From contig JAKNDB010000110.1 in assembly GCA_024305405.1 (NCBI GenBank), forward strand, positions 4,319,112-4,383,111: a stretch of 64,000 nt of DNA. The letters run 5' to 3'. A model generated the notes under the pieces. It did no database searches. It was not told the DNA's origin and saw only the letters and a list, made by a program, of their open reading frames with translations. This document shows positions 11,811 to 25,300 of this stretch, piece by piece. The first letter of the stretch is position 1; each line of letters opens with the position of its first letter. Made by a program: the position numbers and the translations under genes. The stretch is from Dirofilaria immitis (taxonomy: Eukaryota; Nematoda; Chromadorea; Rhabditida; Onchocercidae).

Positions 11811-14800
11811 ATGAAACATTGGTATCGACTTTTACTCTTCATAACTTCTTGTATGCTAGTTTTCTTTTAAAATTTTACTGCTGTAAAAGCTAAAGATTTT
11901 CTTTCGTTTTGCAATTAGTAGAACCGCAACTACATTGGTCCTCACTTCGGTTTTACTGTTTTACATGATATTCGACGTTTTATCGTTCAAAAATGAGATT
12001 TTAAGCGAAAAGAACTTGTAATATATGCTATAGAGAAATGGTAGAGGAGTTCAATACCATTCATGAATAGTCGAAAGATGAAACTGCTTACCAGATATAT
12101 GAACATGTGGTCGGGGTAAGTGTGTATCAGATGTCTTAAGGTTGAAATGTAAATGCAAAGAGAATCATTCAGTGAATATCATCTGTGGTGAACGACTATC
12201 GGATCAAATCTATCTAGATTTAACTGGTGGAAAGTACAGCTGCTTTCGACTATTGAATGGAACACATGAAATTGGATGCAGTTGTAAGTACTTATAAGTT
12301 TAGTAGCAAATCTATAGGTGCTACAAGAAATAAGCGAAATAAAGTCCTTATGAAGCTCTATATTTGGCACCGTTTCAGCTGAAGAGGAAGGCAACGAAGG
12401 TGTCATCGTCTATGCTGATAGTGCCGATCAATTAATTAACCTTATAGCAAGTCTTGATTTTGTAGATCGCATTATCATAGTATTCGATATACTTCTTCTA
12501 AATGAGTAAGTTCCAGATTGGATTTTGTAATTTCTGATTGATATTATCATGAAATAAGTTGTATTTATAAAAAGAACGAATATTGTCGTTGCTGCAGGAG
12601 AATAATCGGAGTATTGAAGGACAATAGGATACGCGGTATTCTCCTTTTATTCAACAACTCTGCTGTTACCAGTGGATTTTCAGAAGATGCCTTTTGCCCT
12701 AATGAGCAGTTTGGTACGATATTCTGATGTATAATGTTCTTTATTTGATTATGGTGAATTGAAGTAACGATTAAGTAATATTTAGTTTTTTGATGGTGTG
12801 CCATATGATTTGGGATCTACGAACTTATGTAGTCTACCTTTTTAGACCTCAATGGAAAATGTGAAAATCGCTGGAATGAGCCTGGTGCATTACTGCCGGA
12901 AGGTTTTCGATTCATCAACTGGAAAAACCAATTTTTGTTATTGAAAATCGCACCGAAATCGATATCATCAAAAGCTTCGTGGGTTTGCTGCGTATCATAT
13001 TTACCTTCCTTTTTCAAAAGACCTGAATTAGCGTTAGCATTATTGTGTCGTGCACTTGTAGCTCTCATGGATTTCAATATTTTGCTTGCATCCTTTATTC
13101 AAAAAGCAATTATTACAGTGTTATGAAGCATTCAACAAAAATTTGAAAGGACCTGTACTTTGTTCAGCGCGTATGAAACATTTCATGCGGGCTGCGGGCA
13201 ATGCACAAATATGTCTCCAACGCCAGAGGCTGTTTTATGGTTTTTCGGATACATCGTTAGTGTTCAAAAAAATATTTTGATTTTGTTGCTTAAAACTTAT
13301 GAAGTTTACAGTTCGCATTATTTGGTTTTAGGATCTCTCTGTGTGATCCATTGGGAGATAAAAATTTGTTTGCAACGGTTCCAGCATTTATAAAAAATTC
13401 AAACCAAAAATCTTGATTTTATCTGCAAGGGTATGATTTCACATATTTACTTTCCTGCTTTTTATATTTTATGATAAATCTCAGAAGAATAATTTTGAGC
13501 AATAATGAAAATGAAATGACTGAAGAGTGCAGTGTTTGAGGATGTTGTAGATGGATTCCTTCAGTTCGTTCACAGAAGCAGCTGTCGGTGAAGTATCTGT
13601 TCTTACGTCACTCATTAGTCTTCTGGCGGTTGCTAAAACAATTGCAAATCATTCCAATGAATTTGAAGCTGTGGCTCAGCGTAATGGACGAGCCATCATT
13701 TTTGCCTTTTTCATGGTGTATGGTTTTGAATTTACACTCACGAATGCTTTAAATTAAACTAATATAGTAATAATTAATGGTCGTATAATCGTAACTAAAA
13801 TTGTGTTCGTTATTAATATGGTGTATCAATGTATGATATATAAAAAATTACTTGGAATGCACGATATGATTTAATCGAAACAAGTGATTTCAGGAATCGT
13901 TAGGTTATATTGGAAGTAGTGCCACAGTAAACGACATCATAAAGGCGAATTTCCTCTAGATATCCGGTTAACCGATATCGATAGCTTTATTGAGGTAACG
14001 ATGTAGTAGCAAGACTATTTTAGCAAGATTGATAGTCAGTATTCCGATTAACCATTATTATGTACAGCAAATTCAACAGACGGATGAAGTCGGAATGCAC
14101 TTTTAACTATTTTTGGTTATCATTGTTTTGCAGGTGCAACAACTTGATGGTTCAGAACCAGCGTTTTCAGCTCATATCGATTCAATATCTTACGATAGTC
14201 CTCCAAGCTGGCTAAAAGTGTGTTGAGCAACAAATTCTTAGAGAAACATGATTCAACTCTGCTGTAGACAAAATCCATTTTCCTATACTGTTTTATAGCT
14301 ATAGGTAGGACCCGAATGAATTATCCTGTTGATGGATTCTGTAATTGCGAAGATTTTGTATATCATTTCAGCTGCAAATTTTATTAGACGCAGCCAAGTC
14401 GTCTCTTAAGCAGAGTGAGTCAAAAAATGATGGAAATAGAAGAGGCAGCAAAATAAGTATCGAGAGAAAAGCTCGACTACCACCTTCTTCTTATCAGTCA
14501 TTTTTGAAAGAAAAACGTAACATAGCTGGTTTCGTTCTCCGGCCTTACGGTCAGCAATATATTTACAAGTTAGTTCAGCTGTGATGGCCTAATAAAAACA
14601 TGCCTTATACAGTCATTTATTGTAGCTAGTAACTTGTCTTGTTGATTTGAACAAAAAAAAAAACATTGATGTTCTATCAGTAACAATGTATTTGCAGTCG
14701 AATAAATTCGTTGGAGGACCAAAATGTATTCAAAAATGGAACTACTAAATTAAGAAAACAAATTATTGCTGCTGCAAGTGCTGTTATGGGAGCTGTAACA

Positions 14801-16282
14801 GGATTCCTCACTGGTGGTAATGAAACAGAAATTGATTTATTCAGTCAATATGATATAGACGAACAATATGTAAGCAGGAATTACAAAATTTGCTTACTTT
14901 TTTTTTATATAGGACTTTTAAGTAAATGTTTTATTACAGGTAGCTGTCCTGCTGGATTGTTTTTGAAGTACTCTAATTGGCACACTTGTAATTTCTTTAA
15001 AAGTATTTCAAAGGGCGACAATCAATTTGAACATTACTGTTAGTATCAATTAGTCTTTTTTTTTTTTTTTTTTTTACAATGTTTGTATTCGTTTTGACTT
15101 TATCATTTTAATTCTTAAATGTTTACAGCATAAATTGAGATTGAAAGTTATTTTTAGACTAATTCTCAAGCCTACATCTAGTTTTAGATTTTATTAACTA
15201 AATTCTCTGGTTTGTATGTAGTTCTAAAAAAACACTTAATTTTCAAACTTTACAGCGAAGGAACTTACGTATCGGTCGGAAGGAACAATTACTCTTTAAT
15301 TCGCATTCTGATGACCATGTTAATTGTTAATGTTCTTGGATCCAAAAATGCTGTTAATGTTCCCGATCGTAGTCAATGTGAGGACTTAAATAAGCACCAT
15401 AAGGTAACAAAATGATCTTATCGTAAAATTTTTATTCTTTTGCTTTTCAGAAATTCTCAGGACGTAAAAAAATTTTGTTCATGCTTACTGCCAGTTTACA
15501 TCATTTTCCGAAATATTCAAATAAAGTATTTAATATGAACTATGAATAACAAAGTGTTATATTATGATATATAAAACAATATTCCAACTTTTCATCCTAT
15601 GCGCACAAAAATTTTACTGCGATGGTGGGTAATGGCAGCTATCTTTTGAATTCAGAAAAAATGCAACTTATTCATTCATAATTTCTTCTCCCATTCAAAG
15701 AATTAAAATTTATTTGAATAAATTGGCTCTCTTTGATAGCTAATGAATAATAAGTAGCTTTTTTAGAATGAATTCTCTTATAGATTTATCACTATACTTG
15801 GCAGTATGATCCAGAAGATAAGAAATTTACATGTTATCGTAATTCATTATACATAACAGCTGCGGAATCTCCGGCCTTTAAAATGGATGGTATTATTTCA
15901 CATGAATTTTTACTGGAGAGAGGAAAAAGCATATTTTCTACAGAGCACACATTTCTTTCTCTCTATAAGATTTTTGTTATCTCCATCTATTTTTTTAAAG
16001 TCTTTACGATTTTCCTTTTAGTACAATTGACAATTTTCAGGATATAACATGCATTCAGGAGTTTATTCAACTTGGGTGGAAAGTGTTTGGACCACGAAAC
16101 AGTTGAAACTTTTCTTAACCGTACATCATTGTTTTACGCGTGATGTTATTGTGTTTTTCTCCGGTTTCATTTTTTTCATCATTTCACTTATCGTAATGGA
16201 ATTGATTTATTTAGGAAACAAAGAAGCTATCGAACCAACAGAATTCATTCTCGATTCCGATTATAATCCCTCTCCACTTTAG
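11811..16282 (+). CDS. aph-2: Nicastrin (gamma-secretase subunit, APH-2)
   Basis: Large glycoprotein subunit of gamma-secretase, a membrane complex with presenilin, APH-1 and PEN-2 that cuts Notch and other type-I membrane proteins. Sixteen exons were traced: 11811-11850 (signal peptide MKHWYRLLLFITS), 12173-12283, 12379-12505, 12598-12713, 12846-12978, 13119-13255, 13332-13430, 13551-13715, 13894-13994, 14134-14217, 14372-14568, 14698-14869, 14940-15038, 15256-15403, 15784-15889, 16041-16282. Landmarks: RLLNGTHEIGCS, CPNEQFGDLNGKC, LCDPLGDKN, the peptidase-like core with YIGSS, RLPPSSYQSFL, YSTWVESVW and a final transmembrane helix. The encoded length is about 693 aa against 709 in human. 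Four exons each need one added base (near 12928, 13406-13410, 13953, 14960-14964) and the 15038/15256 junction is also one base short, so the literal frame is broken. The symbol is the C. elegans orthologue name. Confidence 0.93.
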
Positions 16283-16503
16283 TGGCTGCCTGTTTATTTC
16301 TGCTGAACTGTACTTTTATTGTTTTTCAATTCATTGTAGTTTTTAAATTTGTTTTAGAATATTTCCCTTCCTGATTACCGTTATCGTGCTCTTTATGAGT
16401 ATATTCAACATGCTTTTCAGTATTTTTAAATGAGCTGCACATATTAGAATTATTAATTTTAATAGATTATTCCTTTCGTTTTGTGTTAGCTTTATTATCC
16501 GAA

Positions 16504-18534
16504 TCAGTTCCTGAAGAGGTAGAGGTAGAATGAACAAATAATCAGTTTATACAAAAGAAAGCACAAGCAGATAACCATAATAATGAAAGCGATAACACAA
16601 ACAGTGGCTTTGACGATTATGGATGGACCTTCATTTCCAACGAGTACCGGTCCCGAATTTTCCTTCGCATCATCTTTTTCTGACAAGCTTTTCTAAATAA
16701 ATTCATGATTATTTGCATTAGAAAATTAGGGAAGCTCCTGTGCATGATAGCGTTTGAATATGCAGTAGAGATAGAACGGGTTGTCCACTCACATAGTTTA
16801 ATAAAACGGACTTTCAATATAACTAAAAAATGGTAACAGGATACGTAAGGAAGCGAGTATAAAAGAATGAACAATTTCTGCAAATTTTGCCAAATCATTT
16901 TTAAGAGAAAAATCATAAGCAGTCAGCAGCAGCAGGAAAGTAACCATTTCGGAGTTAAATAATTGCTGTGATTTTTGGAGGAGGGTGTATTCCATTTTTT
17001 CGAATGGTCGACTTCTGAAAAAAGATCTGTTGAAAAGAAAGGTTATGAGAAATTTGAGTGATTGTGAGAAATTTGATCGAGACGACGGTGAACGAAAGAT
17101 TACAACTGAGGCAATGCTAATATGGCGGTGTGAGATTTGATTGAAGTTTGTTGGCTTTGCGCAAATATTTCTGATCATGAATAAATCAGCTCGATTCATA
17201 TCAAAGATGGCTTCTCGCCAAAGACTAACAGTGAGCGTGGTTCGTGATCATAGTGGATGATCGGTACACTAATCGATTGGCTGGTCGCCCTCTCCATGTT
17301 TTCATTTTTACTCTTGAAAATGTGCATTTCCAATTTTTCGGTTTCATTTGCGGGTTTCATTGCCGTTATCTGTAAAAATTTAGTTAAGAAAATCACGCAT
17401 AAAGATGGCAAGTTGATGGAGTAGGCGCTATAATGGCAGCAGTAATATGGGCATCATATATGTCATGTGATGTCATCTGACAGATAGATCATAATTCATT
17501 ACAATAACCGATGGAAACGTTCGAACGTGGTTTTTGATCGTTGATTCAATTCGAGGAAGCTTTCTGAGTACTGTCATCCGTCAAAAGCGTGATCTGGATA
17601 TTCTCAATCGGCAAGGCTTTACTGATCCAGTTTTAATATTCCGCGCCCCTCGTATCATTTATGCATTGAATGCGTTCTATATGTGTACCAATCTCTATCT
17701 ATGTTTGTGAAATAGTGGAGGTGATGGTGATGATGTTATTTATTGTCATCTGTTCGATGATCATTTATCCGAGTTAATTTACTCCGGATTATCAGCAGAT
17801 GCTGTCGTATAAAGTAAAAGAGAAAAAAGCTCCTTGTTAACACATATTACTTGAAGGTGTGAAAATGAAATAGAGCAGAAGTAATATGGAATGCAAGGTA
17901 ACTGTGAAAGATCGATGAGGTATTGATCGTTCAACAAATAGGAAATACCTTTCAGATGATGTGATCGCCATTACAAGCTGCTTCAGCTTTAGCATCTTCA
18001 AAACGATATATCTTTGTTCCTCCGATCAAAAAAAAAAGCTGCGACAGCATAATTACATCACCTCTCTTTTTATACATTCCGATCACTTCATTCAACAACC
18101 TTCACCAAAGTTACAGAGCAAGACAAAAGATCGCGAGAAATGGCGTATTTCCCAGAAATTGCATAGCATTTATATTTCCTTATATATATTTCATGACAGC
18201 ATTACTTGGCTATGTCAGATAAAATCATTAATTAGTTTAGATATAGTAAGAGATGAGTCGCTGTATTTATATTTAATAATGGGCAGAAAAATCCATCACC
18301 CAATTCAAGTGAATTTAAAAGCTCAAAGGAAATTTATTTGGGTACAGCACCAAAATGAATAAATGAGTTGGACAACTTTCTTAAAAGATGTAAACCGTTG
18401 ATGTATTTTTTTTTCGAATGTGTAATTACCTGTTTGTAATATTTCGGATTTTGGCTTGCGAAGATTGCGGGACGAAAGGCAGTTGGAAAGCATGCATAAT
18501 GGAAAGTAGATAAAAGGAATGAAGTTAACAACAT
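16504..18534 (-). CDS. Unidentified secreted or single-pass membrane protein
   Basis: I do not recognise the family. Exon 18534-18430 starts with a signal peptide (MLLTSFLLSTFHYACFPTA) and ends YYKQ at a good donor (GTAATT). Exon 17369-17230 follows in phase after TTTTTACAG and encodes a charged segment (KPANETEKLEM, IIHYDHEPRSL). A 59-base intron with GTTAGT donor would join it to an exon from 17170 down to about 16830, encoding NICAKPTNFNQ and RPFEKMEYTLLQKSQQLF. The last exon, about 16675-16504, holds GPVLVGNEGP and one membrane helix (VKATVCVIAFIIMVICLCFL) before a short tail. The gene is convergent with nicastrin. The intron between exons one and two is about 1.06 kb. The middle exon boundary is the least certain part. 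Confidence 0.5.
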
Positions 18535-19865
18535 ATTTCTAGAATGAAAATCAAGAAAGAGCTAAGTGAAGTTATGGTCGTCAACTGAAATAAGAACTTA
18601 TGCTGATAGTGTCATTGATATACTTAAATGAGAATTCTAATGAAGATGTTGCATAATTTTTTGAAAATAAGGATAAGAAAGAGATAAATCTTCGGATTCA
18701 GAGTCACTGCTATTAATTTGTAAATTTTTAGATTCTGAACTTTTTTCAAACTAAGGCTGTAATTTTTTTTTTGTTGGTCAATGAGAATGAGTTAGTTAGA
18801 CAGTCAAAAATCTTACAGAAATTTATAAATCGTTCTATAAATAAATTTAGATTATTTAACATACAAGCCATTCTTTTTTGATTCATATAAATATTTGATC
18901 ATTCAAAAATGAAACGAAGTCTATCTAACGCAGGAAAATGGCAAAAGAATGGTAAACTGGATAATATTTACTCAATTATCAATTAATTTTTGTAACAAAC
19001 AATGGCATGAAGGAGAAATAGAGAAGACAGTCAGTTCGAATTTATTTGAATAAAAAATGGATGACACGAAAATTACACAGCATCTGAAACTCGTTTCGTG
19101 ATGCAATGGTGCGATACATCATGCCATGACAATTGATATCATCTGATTGAAGCAATGAATAGAACTTTTAATGTATTATGAAAACAATTCTCAACTTTTC
19201 AGCTTTCTATCAAATTCCATTTTTTAAATCTAGTTTTTCTTGTTATATTAAAACAAGCTCAAAATATGAGATTATATCAGAACTGCAATAATCATTTAAC
19301 ATTTCATTTCTTCATTTCTGTGCACTGCTGCATATTTTTGAAAGTTATGCTAAGTTTCTTCTAATCGTACATTAATTTTATTTAACTTCTTGTTATATGA
19401 TTTCGAAAATTTTCATTTATTTTTTACTTCATTATTACTTCTAGCCTTCAGATGCAACAGTATCCTCCTATTCAATTCATGTTACTTTAAAATTCCAGCT
19501 ACAGATTCATTTTCCTCTCTTTTCGCAGCTTTTCGTATTATTCGTCTTCTTTTGTCAGTTAAATAGACTTGTTTTTTACAACGAAATCATTCGATCAATT
19601 TCTTTTTATATTCGATCTTATTATTGTCATTATTAATCTTACAGCTTGCATATATCGGTCTGTTAATCATAGCTGACCCTAACGTCCACCATTTTTGTAA
19701 CTTTAAACAATCATATTTATTTGACTTAATTTAATCTTCTCTTGTCATTTCCCTCTTAAATTTATGAAATGATTGTTCTATTGAAGTTCTCCTAGACAAA
19801 TCTCGAGAAACGTATCTCCATGTATAATAAATTTCTACATAATTTTCGCACAAAACCGAAATCAT

Positions 19866-20165
19866 TCAGAAAATTGATGATAGTTTGATTGCAGAATATC
19901 GTCGGAAAATTTGATAAGTAAAAGTAATCTGGTTCTTCCTACACAAATGCATTTTTCTAGCATGAAATTTTATCTTATTGGAATCAAAATACGTGATGCA
20001 TGTAATACCAACGAATAACTGTTCCGAATAACTTGGCCAAAAGAAATATATGAATGCTAATGAGGAGATGTGGAAGAAAAAAGCAATTAGAGGAATCCGG
20101 AAATTGCAACTGTAGTTGCAATATTTTGCAGCAACAATATCGTTATCGATAAGATAAGCTAAAAT
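19866..20165 (-). pseudogene. Possible receptor-like membrane-protein fragment
   Basis: On the minus strand, after a plausible ATTTTAG acceptor at about 20161, one frame reads a hydrophobic helix (ITILLLQNIATTVAISGFL) and later VIRNSYSLVLHASRILIP, resembling the last helices of nematode serpentine receptors. In-frame stops interrupt it, and an adjacent frame is open for 101 codons. Either a decayed exon or chance hydrophobicity in AT-rich DNA. No homology can be proven by eye. Confidence 0.2.
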
Positions 20166-21596
20166 TTTCATTATATCGGGAGTTATTATGATTTCCTGTG
20201 ATATTATAAGATTCTTGCAAACTATATTATTATCTCTTATTCGAACAACGTCAAAAAAATATTTCTATTTTACTTCCAAACTAAAATTTCATTGAAAATG
20301 CTATATGGCGATAAAAATTTATTTAGATAATTTAATAGTCTTCAGGTCGAAATATGCAACATTTACGAGCATTTTTCTTTCACTTATTAAATTTTAGAAA
20401 TGATCCAGAAAATTTGAACACAATTCTCTCATTACTTTTCCATTTTCAAATATTCATCATTAAACTTTAGGTTTTTGAAAGCCTACCGAATAATATATTA
20501 CTTACTTCTCAAATCAGCATTGCTTATCATTTTAATAGATCATAATTAGAGCATGTTTTCCATTTTAAAATATTTCAAAAATTAAAAGCCTTTGTCGCTA
20601 CCACATGAATAAATCTTAATACTGGGCATTCATTAAAGCAAACAAAGTTTTCCTTCGAATTGATGTGCCACCTAGAAATATTGTTTTAATGACGTTTTGT
20701 TGAAATTTGAAAAATTTATTTCACAGAAAGTTATTTTTGCAATTTTTAACATCTCGTATATATATATAAATTTAACATCTTATAACTTGAATTCAACACT
20801 TGGTTTTAATTTCAAATGCTATAAAAATTCGTTCAAACTTTTTGATGAATTCGTTTTTGAAAGTTTATTGTTACCTATCTTTTTTTCAAGTTCAACCTAG
20901 GTTTAAAAAAACTTATCTGAATGTTTATGCATAGAAATAATCCTCCTCCCTAAGATGACGAAGTTTTGATTCATCCATCCAACTAGAATTTCTATTTTCA
21001 GTTGCGCGAGTCAAATAAGCAATTAATTACATAACTTGAATAATCGCGAAATGAATCAAAGAAATGGACTGAGAATAATTACTCCTTTATGAGATTATGA
21101 TATTTTCATAAATGCGCCAGTTCGTCTCGTATTTTAACGCTACAGCTTATTTACTGCTTGAATGAAATATTAAAACAGAAAGCATAGAAAGACATTCCGG
21201 CTGTTTCGATTGCTGTGAATTACCGACGACCTAATTTCAGCATAAAATTACTGCAGCATAAAAGAATTTTATCGAGAAAATTTCTAATCTTCTAAGCAAA
21301 CTGATACCCTTTCCAACTTCTATTTCATTTCTATCGAAAATTTTAATCAACTAAAAATTTGGAAAAAGTTTCCAAACAAGAATTTTATTTGATGGCTATA
21401 TTTTAAAGAATAAAAAATCAACAGCTATCGTTGAAGCAGCATTAACGCATTCTTCACCGATTTGTTGACAGTATTTTGAAATTCAGCGATTTCTAAATCT
21501 GCACTCTAAAGTAGTTTACGTCCTCAATTAACTGGCAATTTCAAGCGATTATTGCGATTTCTAAATTATTCAATTTCTTATATATATATATATCTA

Positions 21597-21849
21597 TTCA
21601 CCTATATAACCATACATTTATCTAGTCACCTTTCTTCATTGCTTGCTACTTTCATCAACCTCTCTCTTTTCTCTACATACATATATATCTCCGAAAGTAA
21701 TATTGTAAATGATCATTAATTGGCCAACATAACTATGATTTTGCTCTGTCCAAGCTTGATCGATACACAATGTATGGCATATACAATTTCTCATGGCATA
21801 TATCCATATATTTGATCACTTTTCTTCATTGCTTGCTACTTTCATCAAC
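21597..21849 (+). repeat. Direct repeat pair, about 60 bp
   Basis: Copies near 21597-21660 and 21788-21849 share the block CTTTCTTCATTGCTTGCTAC plus the following TTTCATCAAC. The flanks are looser (CATATATCCATATATTTGATCAC against CATACATTTATCTAGTCAC). Between them lie short TA-rich tracts. Confidence 0.75.
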
Positions 21850-22610
21850 ATCTGCAGTTTTACTGATAGCATTAAAAATATCTTTTAACGCACTTTTATT
21901 TTTAAAACCAGTCAACTTTATACGATTAGAACCTTCATCTCATAAATACAATACAAAATAAATATTAATTCTCGCTAGTTAGCGTTGAAAATTTCAATCG
22001 TATTTGCCTGGTAGAAATAATCTAGAAATCATCTTTGCAATATTTTATTTTTTTTTTCCAGTCCTCATATTACATTTCTATACTCTTTTCAATTTTTCTT
22101 TTTCATTTTCTAATCTCTCACACGAAACGAAAAATGGCAATATTTTCATAGTGATTTGATTGCTTTCATTTTTAAAAATTATTTTATGTGATTACAGTTA
22201 ACATATTGATGAGGTAAAAATTAATCAAAATCTACAGATACAATTTTACATTCAAAACAGTTGCTAGAATAGTATAACAAAGATTTAGATGCATTTGAAC
22301 TTTTAATGAATCAATCATCAGTATCTACAAAAGACGAGTAAAAAATTGGTAATTCGTTTGAATGAAACGATGGTAAACTTCAGGAATCGGTTCGTATCAG
22401 AATTATTTATGAGTAAATGAATCTTTAAGCAGTGTAACTGACTGTTCGCATGTTACAGTAGAAGAAAGGAATGAAATATCGGTACAGTTTGCAATGAATG
22501 AAAAGGCTAGAAAGGAAATGTTTATACAATCGACTGCCTAATAATCTCAACATAAATGGGCATTTTCTGAATATAAGATCAGCAAAGTTTGGCTAAAAGG
22601 ATACAATCGA

Positions 22611-23131
22611 ATCCTTTTGTACTATTAAAGTTGACGTACTGTAAATTAACTCTCGTCGCACCACAATTTAACATATTGTAAATTGCCATATAGTACCATA
22701 CTATATGACATGAGTAAATAAGCTTACACGATAAGAAGAGTTAGAAGCAATCAGAAGCGTCAATGTTGAAAACGGAACGATCGGAGCGATAAATTCATTG
22801 CTCAAAGAAGATCTCAAGAGTAATTTATTCTTCATTTGAACAATAACAAAAAGGAAAATCTAAAAACAATCTACTGATAATATTTTCGGTTAACTGTCAA
22901 TTCTATTCAGTATTTTTAGACGATTGTCTGCCTTATAACATGTACGAAGAACAAATCTTCTGTTAATTAATAAACCTTTATCACATCAATTTATTTGTGC
23001 CAAGCAGGCATTAAGAAACTTTAACAGTATTTTGCTTTGACATATTTATATATTACCATTTTCTAATATGTTAAATAGTGGTGCGAAGTGAGTTAATTTA
23101 CAGTACGTCAACATTAATAATACAAAAGGAT
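22611..23131. mobile_element. MITE-like element with about 75-bp inverted ends
   Basis: The left end (22611-22680) and right end (23055-23131) are inverted copies at roughly 85% identity. Shared blocks include ATCCTTTTGTA, GTTGACGTACTGTAAATTAA, CGCACCAC and TTTAACATATT. The 370-base core has no open frame of note. Size and structure fit a non-autonomous DNA transposon, but no clear target-site duplication was seen. A local hairpin (AAAAGGAT/ATCCTTTT) straddles the left edge. Confidence 0.65.
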
Positions 23132-24456
23132 TTTGCTTTATAATCATAGCATAATCTACAATACAATACAGTATGATAACATAACGTAAAGGAAGTTTGC
23201 TTACTTCATGTTATTATAGTACAACATAATTTACATATGTTAAATAAAGCATAAAAGATCAACAGCATGGCATAGTTATACTCAGATATTTCTATCATAC
23301 AAAATTCTTGATTATTTCATCATATCTTATTTTCTAAAATATTTCGGTTTTACCGAACTATCCTCTTCCATTTCTCAAAATACTTTACAACTCGTATTTC
23401 ATACAATTGCTTGTCGAACGATGATTGAAAGAGATTAATAAGGGATCAAATAAGCTTCCTAATAGTAAAGCTTATTGAAATCATAAGAAAATTGAGCGGT
23501 AGAGACACTGGAAGCTGTAGAAAATATAAATTGTTAAAAAGGTTATTTTTTACGCATTACAATAATTATGATAATTTGTCATTGACCGGGAAACATAAAA
23601 AAAAAAAAAAAAAGTCAATCTACTGAATTAAGAAATAAAAGGAAAAAGGAAATAAGAAATGAAATTCAAAAAGAAATGATAGATGAAAAAAAAAAAGAAA
23701 AAATTCAAAAATTTAAAATTATTTTCCATTAATACTAACATCAAACTGCAAAATAGATCGTAAAAGGCTGAACATGAATATAGCAACAATTGTAACAAGT
23801 ATAATTGTTATAGAACAGAATTGAAACTGATATATTTAATATTGTAACAAAGAAAAGTTGTATATAATATTATTGCTAATATTATCAACTTTTCGATGTT
23901 TTCAAGGAATCGTAATTTATCATGAAATATGCATTTTATATGTATATGTACAGACAGAAAACAAAACAAAAATCAAAATCTAAATGACATAGTTATTTGC
24001 AACTTCTAACTTCTTCATTGTCATTTATGTCTTTTTGCTGCAATAATTTTTCTATCGAAAATTTCTAGTTTTTCTATTACTTTTTACATTTCTCATAGAA
24101 TGTGTTAAGCCTTAGTCTTGATTTTCGTGCCATATTTAGTTAGCACGTTTAGCGCATTATTATTTATACATCTTTTTGCCTTGATATTCTTTTTGCTTTT
24201 TTTATTCTGAAATTATATTTCATTTCCTTACCATCTTGTTTATTTATCTTTTTTCTTTTCTTTTTTTTTAAATTAATATTTCTGTTTTCCTTAATATTAG
24301 GAAAATTAAATTTGCTTGAAATTTTCTTTAAATTGCTAGTTACGAAAAGATTAACATGAATGCTATTGATGTATCTCGTAAGAAATATATTATTTGATTC
24401 AGAAATGACATTTGTTTGCTCATTTGTGTTTTTAAAGATTACTAAAGTTAACTCAC

Positions 24457-25300
24457 TTCTTCGATGATAGATGCATCATAAATGATACATATTCCAAATA
24501 AATATGCCAAATTAGCGACCAAAAACATATTCCAAAACAGCGTACAATAGCACACCAAACGTAATAGTAAAAAACCTTCGTTGTTTCCATAAATATTAAC
24601 TGAAAAATGTATTGTTTGGGATAATATATTTTTAGAATAGGTTAAAAACTAGACATATCTTCAATTTTCCATGATCCAATAATAATGAGATTCACAGTGG
24701 ATAAGAAATAGCAAGTAACTATTATGACAACAAAACCTGTAAATGGACGACGATGCTTCGCTTGTTTATTTTCTTGAATAGATCGCTTTAAGATCCATCG
24801 ACCTAACCGTGATCGTCTTTTATGGCAAAGCAAATCGATCTTTGCTAATCCATGAGCAGTTCTGGTTACGTTGTCAAGGTAAGTATCATATTGCCATTTG
24901 CTGCGCTGCAATATTTTAATTTACATTTTAGTGCAAAAACGATTTTTTGAAAATTTTAATCCAACAACAATAATCGAAATCTTTTAATACTGACGCGATT
25001 CAAGAAAGTTTATATGCAACCTACAGTAATTACAATTAACTATGGTCCATCAAGCTTCTAACATCCTTCTTTTCGTTGTTGATCAGTCATTCAGCATACA
25101 GTGATAGACTTATATCAACTTATTTACCGGATTCATCAGTCCGGTGTAATTATATGACGTAATCCATGAAACAGCATCTGATCTGTTTCTCCTTGCTTCG
25201 GCACTTTTACCAAATATCACCTCAATAGCATCATTACACCATTCTGTTCTGCTAACGATAATAAAGACCTTCTTATCGATCTTCATTCTCACTTTAGAAT
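24457..25300 (-). CDS. Unidentified multi-pass membrane protein (partial)
   Basis: Family not recognised. Three exons with agreeing phases: about 25300-25128 (KVFIIVSRTEWCNDAIEVIF, SAEARRNRSDAVSWITSYNY), 24905-24650 (after ATATTGCAG; basic loop LCHKRRSRLGRWILKRS, then helix GFVVIIVTCYFLSTVNLIII) and 24599-24457 (after TTTTTCAG; NIYGNNEGFLLLRLVCYC, second hydrophobic run FWNMFLVANLAYLFGICIIY, ends IIEE at a GTGAGT donor). The WCNDA segment looks extracellular or lumenal and the Arg/Lys-rich loop cytoplasmic. At least one exon is missing at each end. The downstream continuation was not found in the following 6 kb. Confidence 0.55.

Larger units (their letters stand above)
18540..24450. other. 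Long gene-poor region
   Basis: Nearly 6 kb of AT-rich sequence with no recognisable gene apart from a possible membrane-protein relic near 20 kb. It contains a MITE-like element at 22611-23131 and a short direct repeat at 21597-21849, both listed separately. Could be a large intron or 3' region of the minus-strand membrane-protein gene that begins upstream at 25.3 kb, whose last exons were not found. Confidence 0.5.

Noticed and set aside
13086..13393. Alternative plus-strand frames over nicastrin exons as separate genes
   Set aside because: They are shadows or intron read-through; the spliced nicastrin frame explains the sequence.
17190..17205. A further frameshift in the unknown minus-strand gene
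   Set aside because: A 59-base intron (17229-17171) joins the frames without any indel, so no break needs to be invoked.
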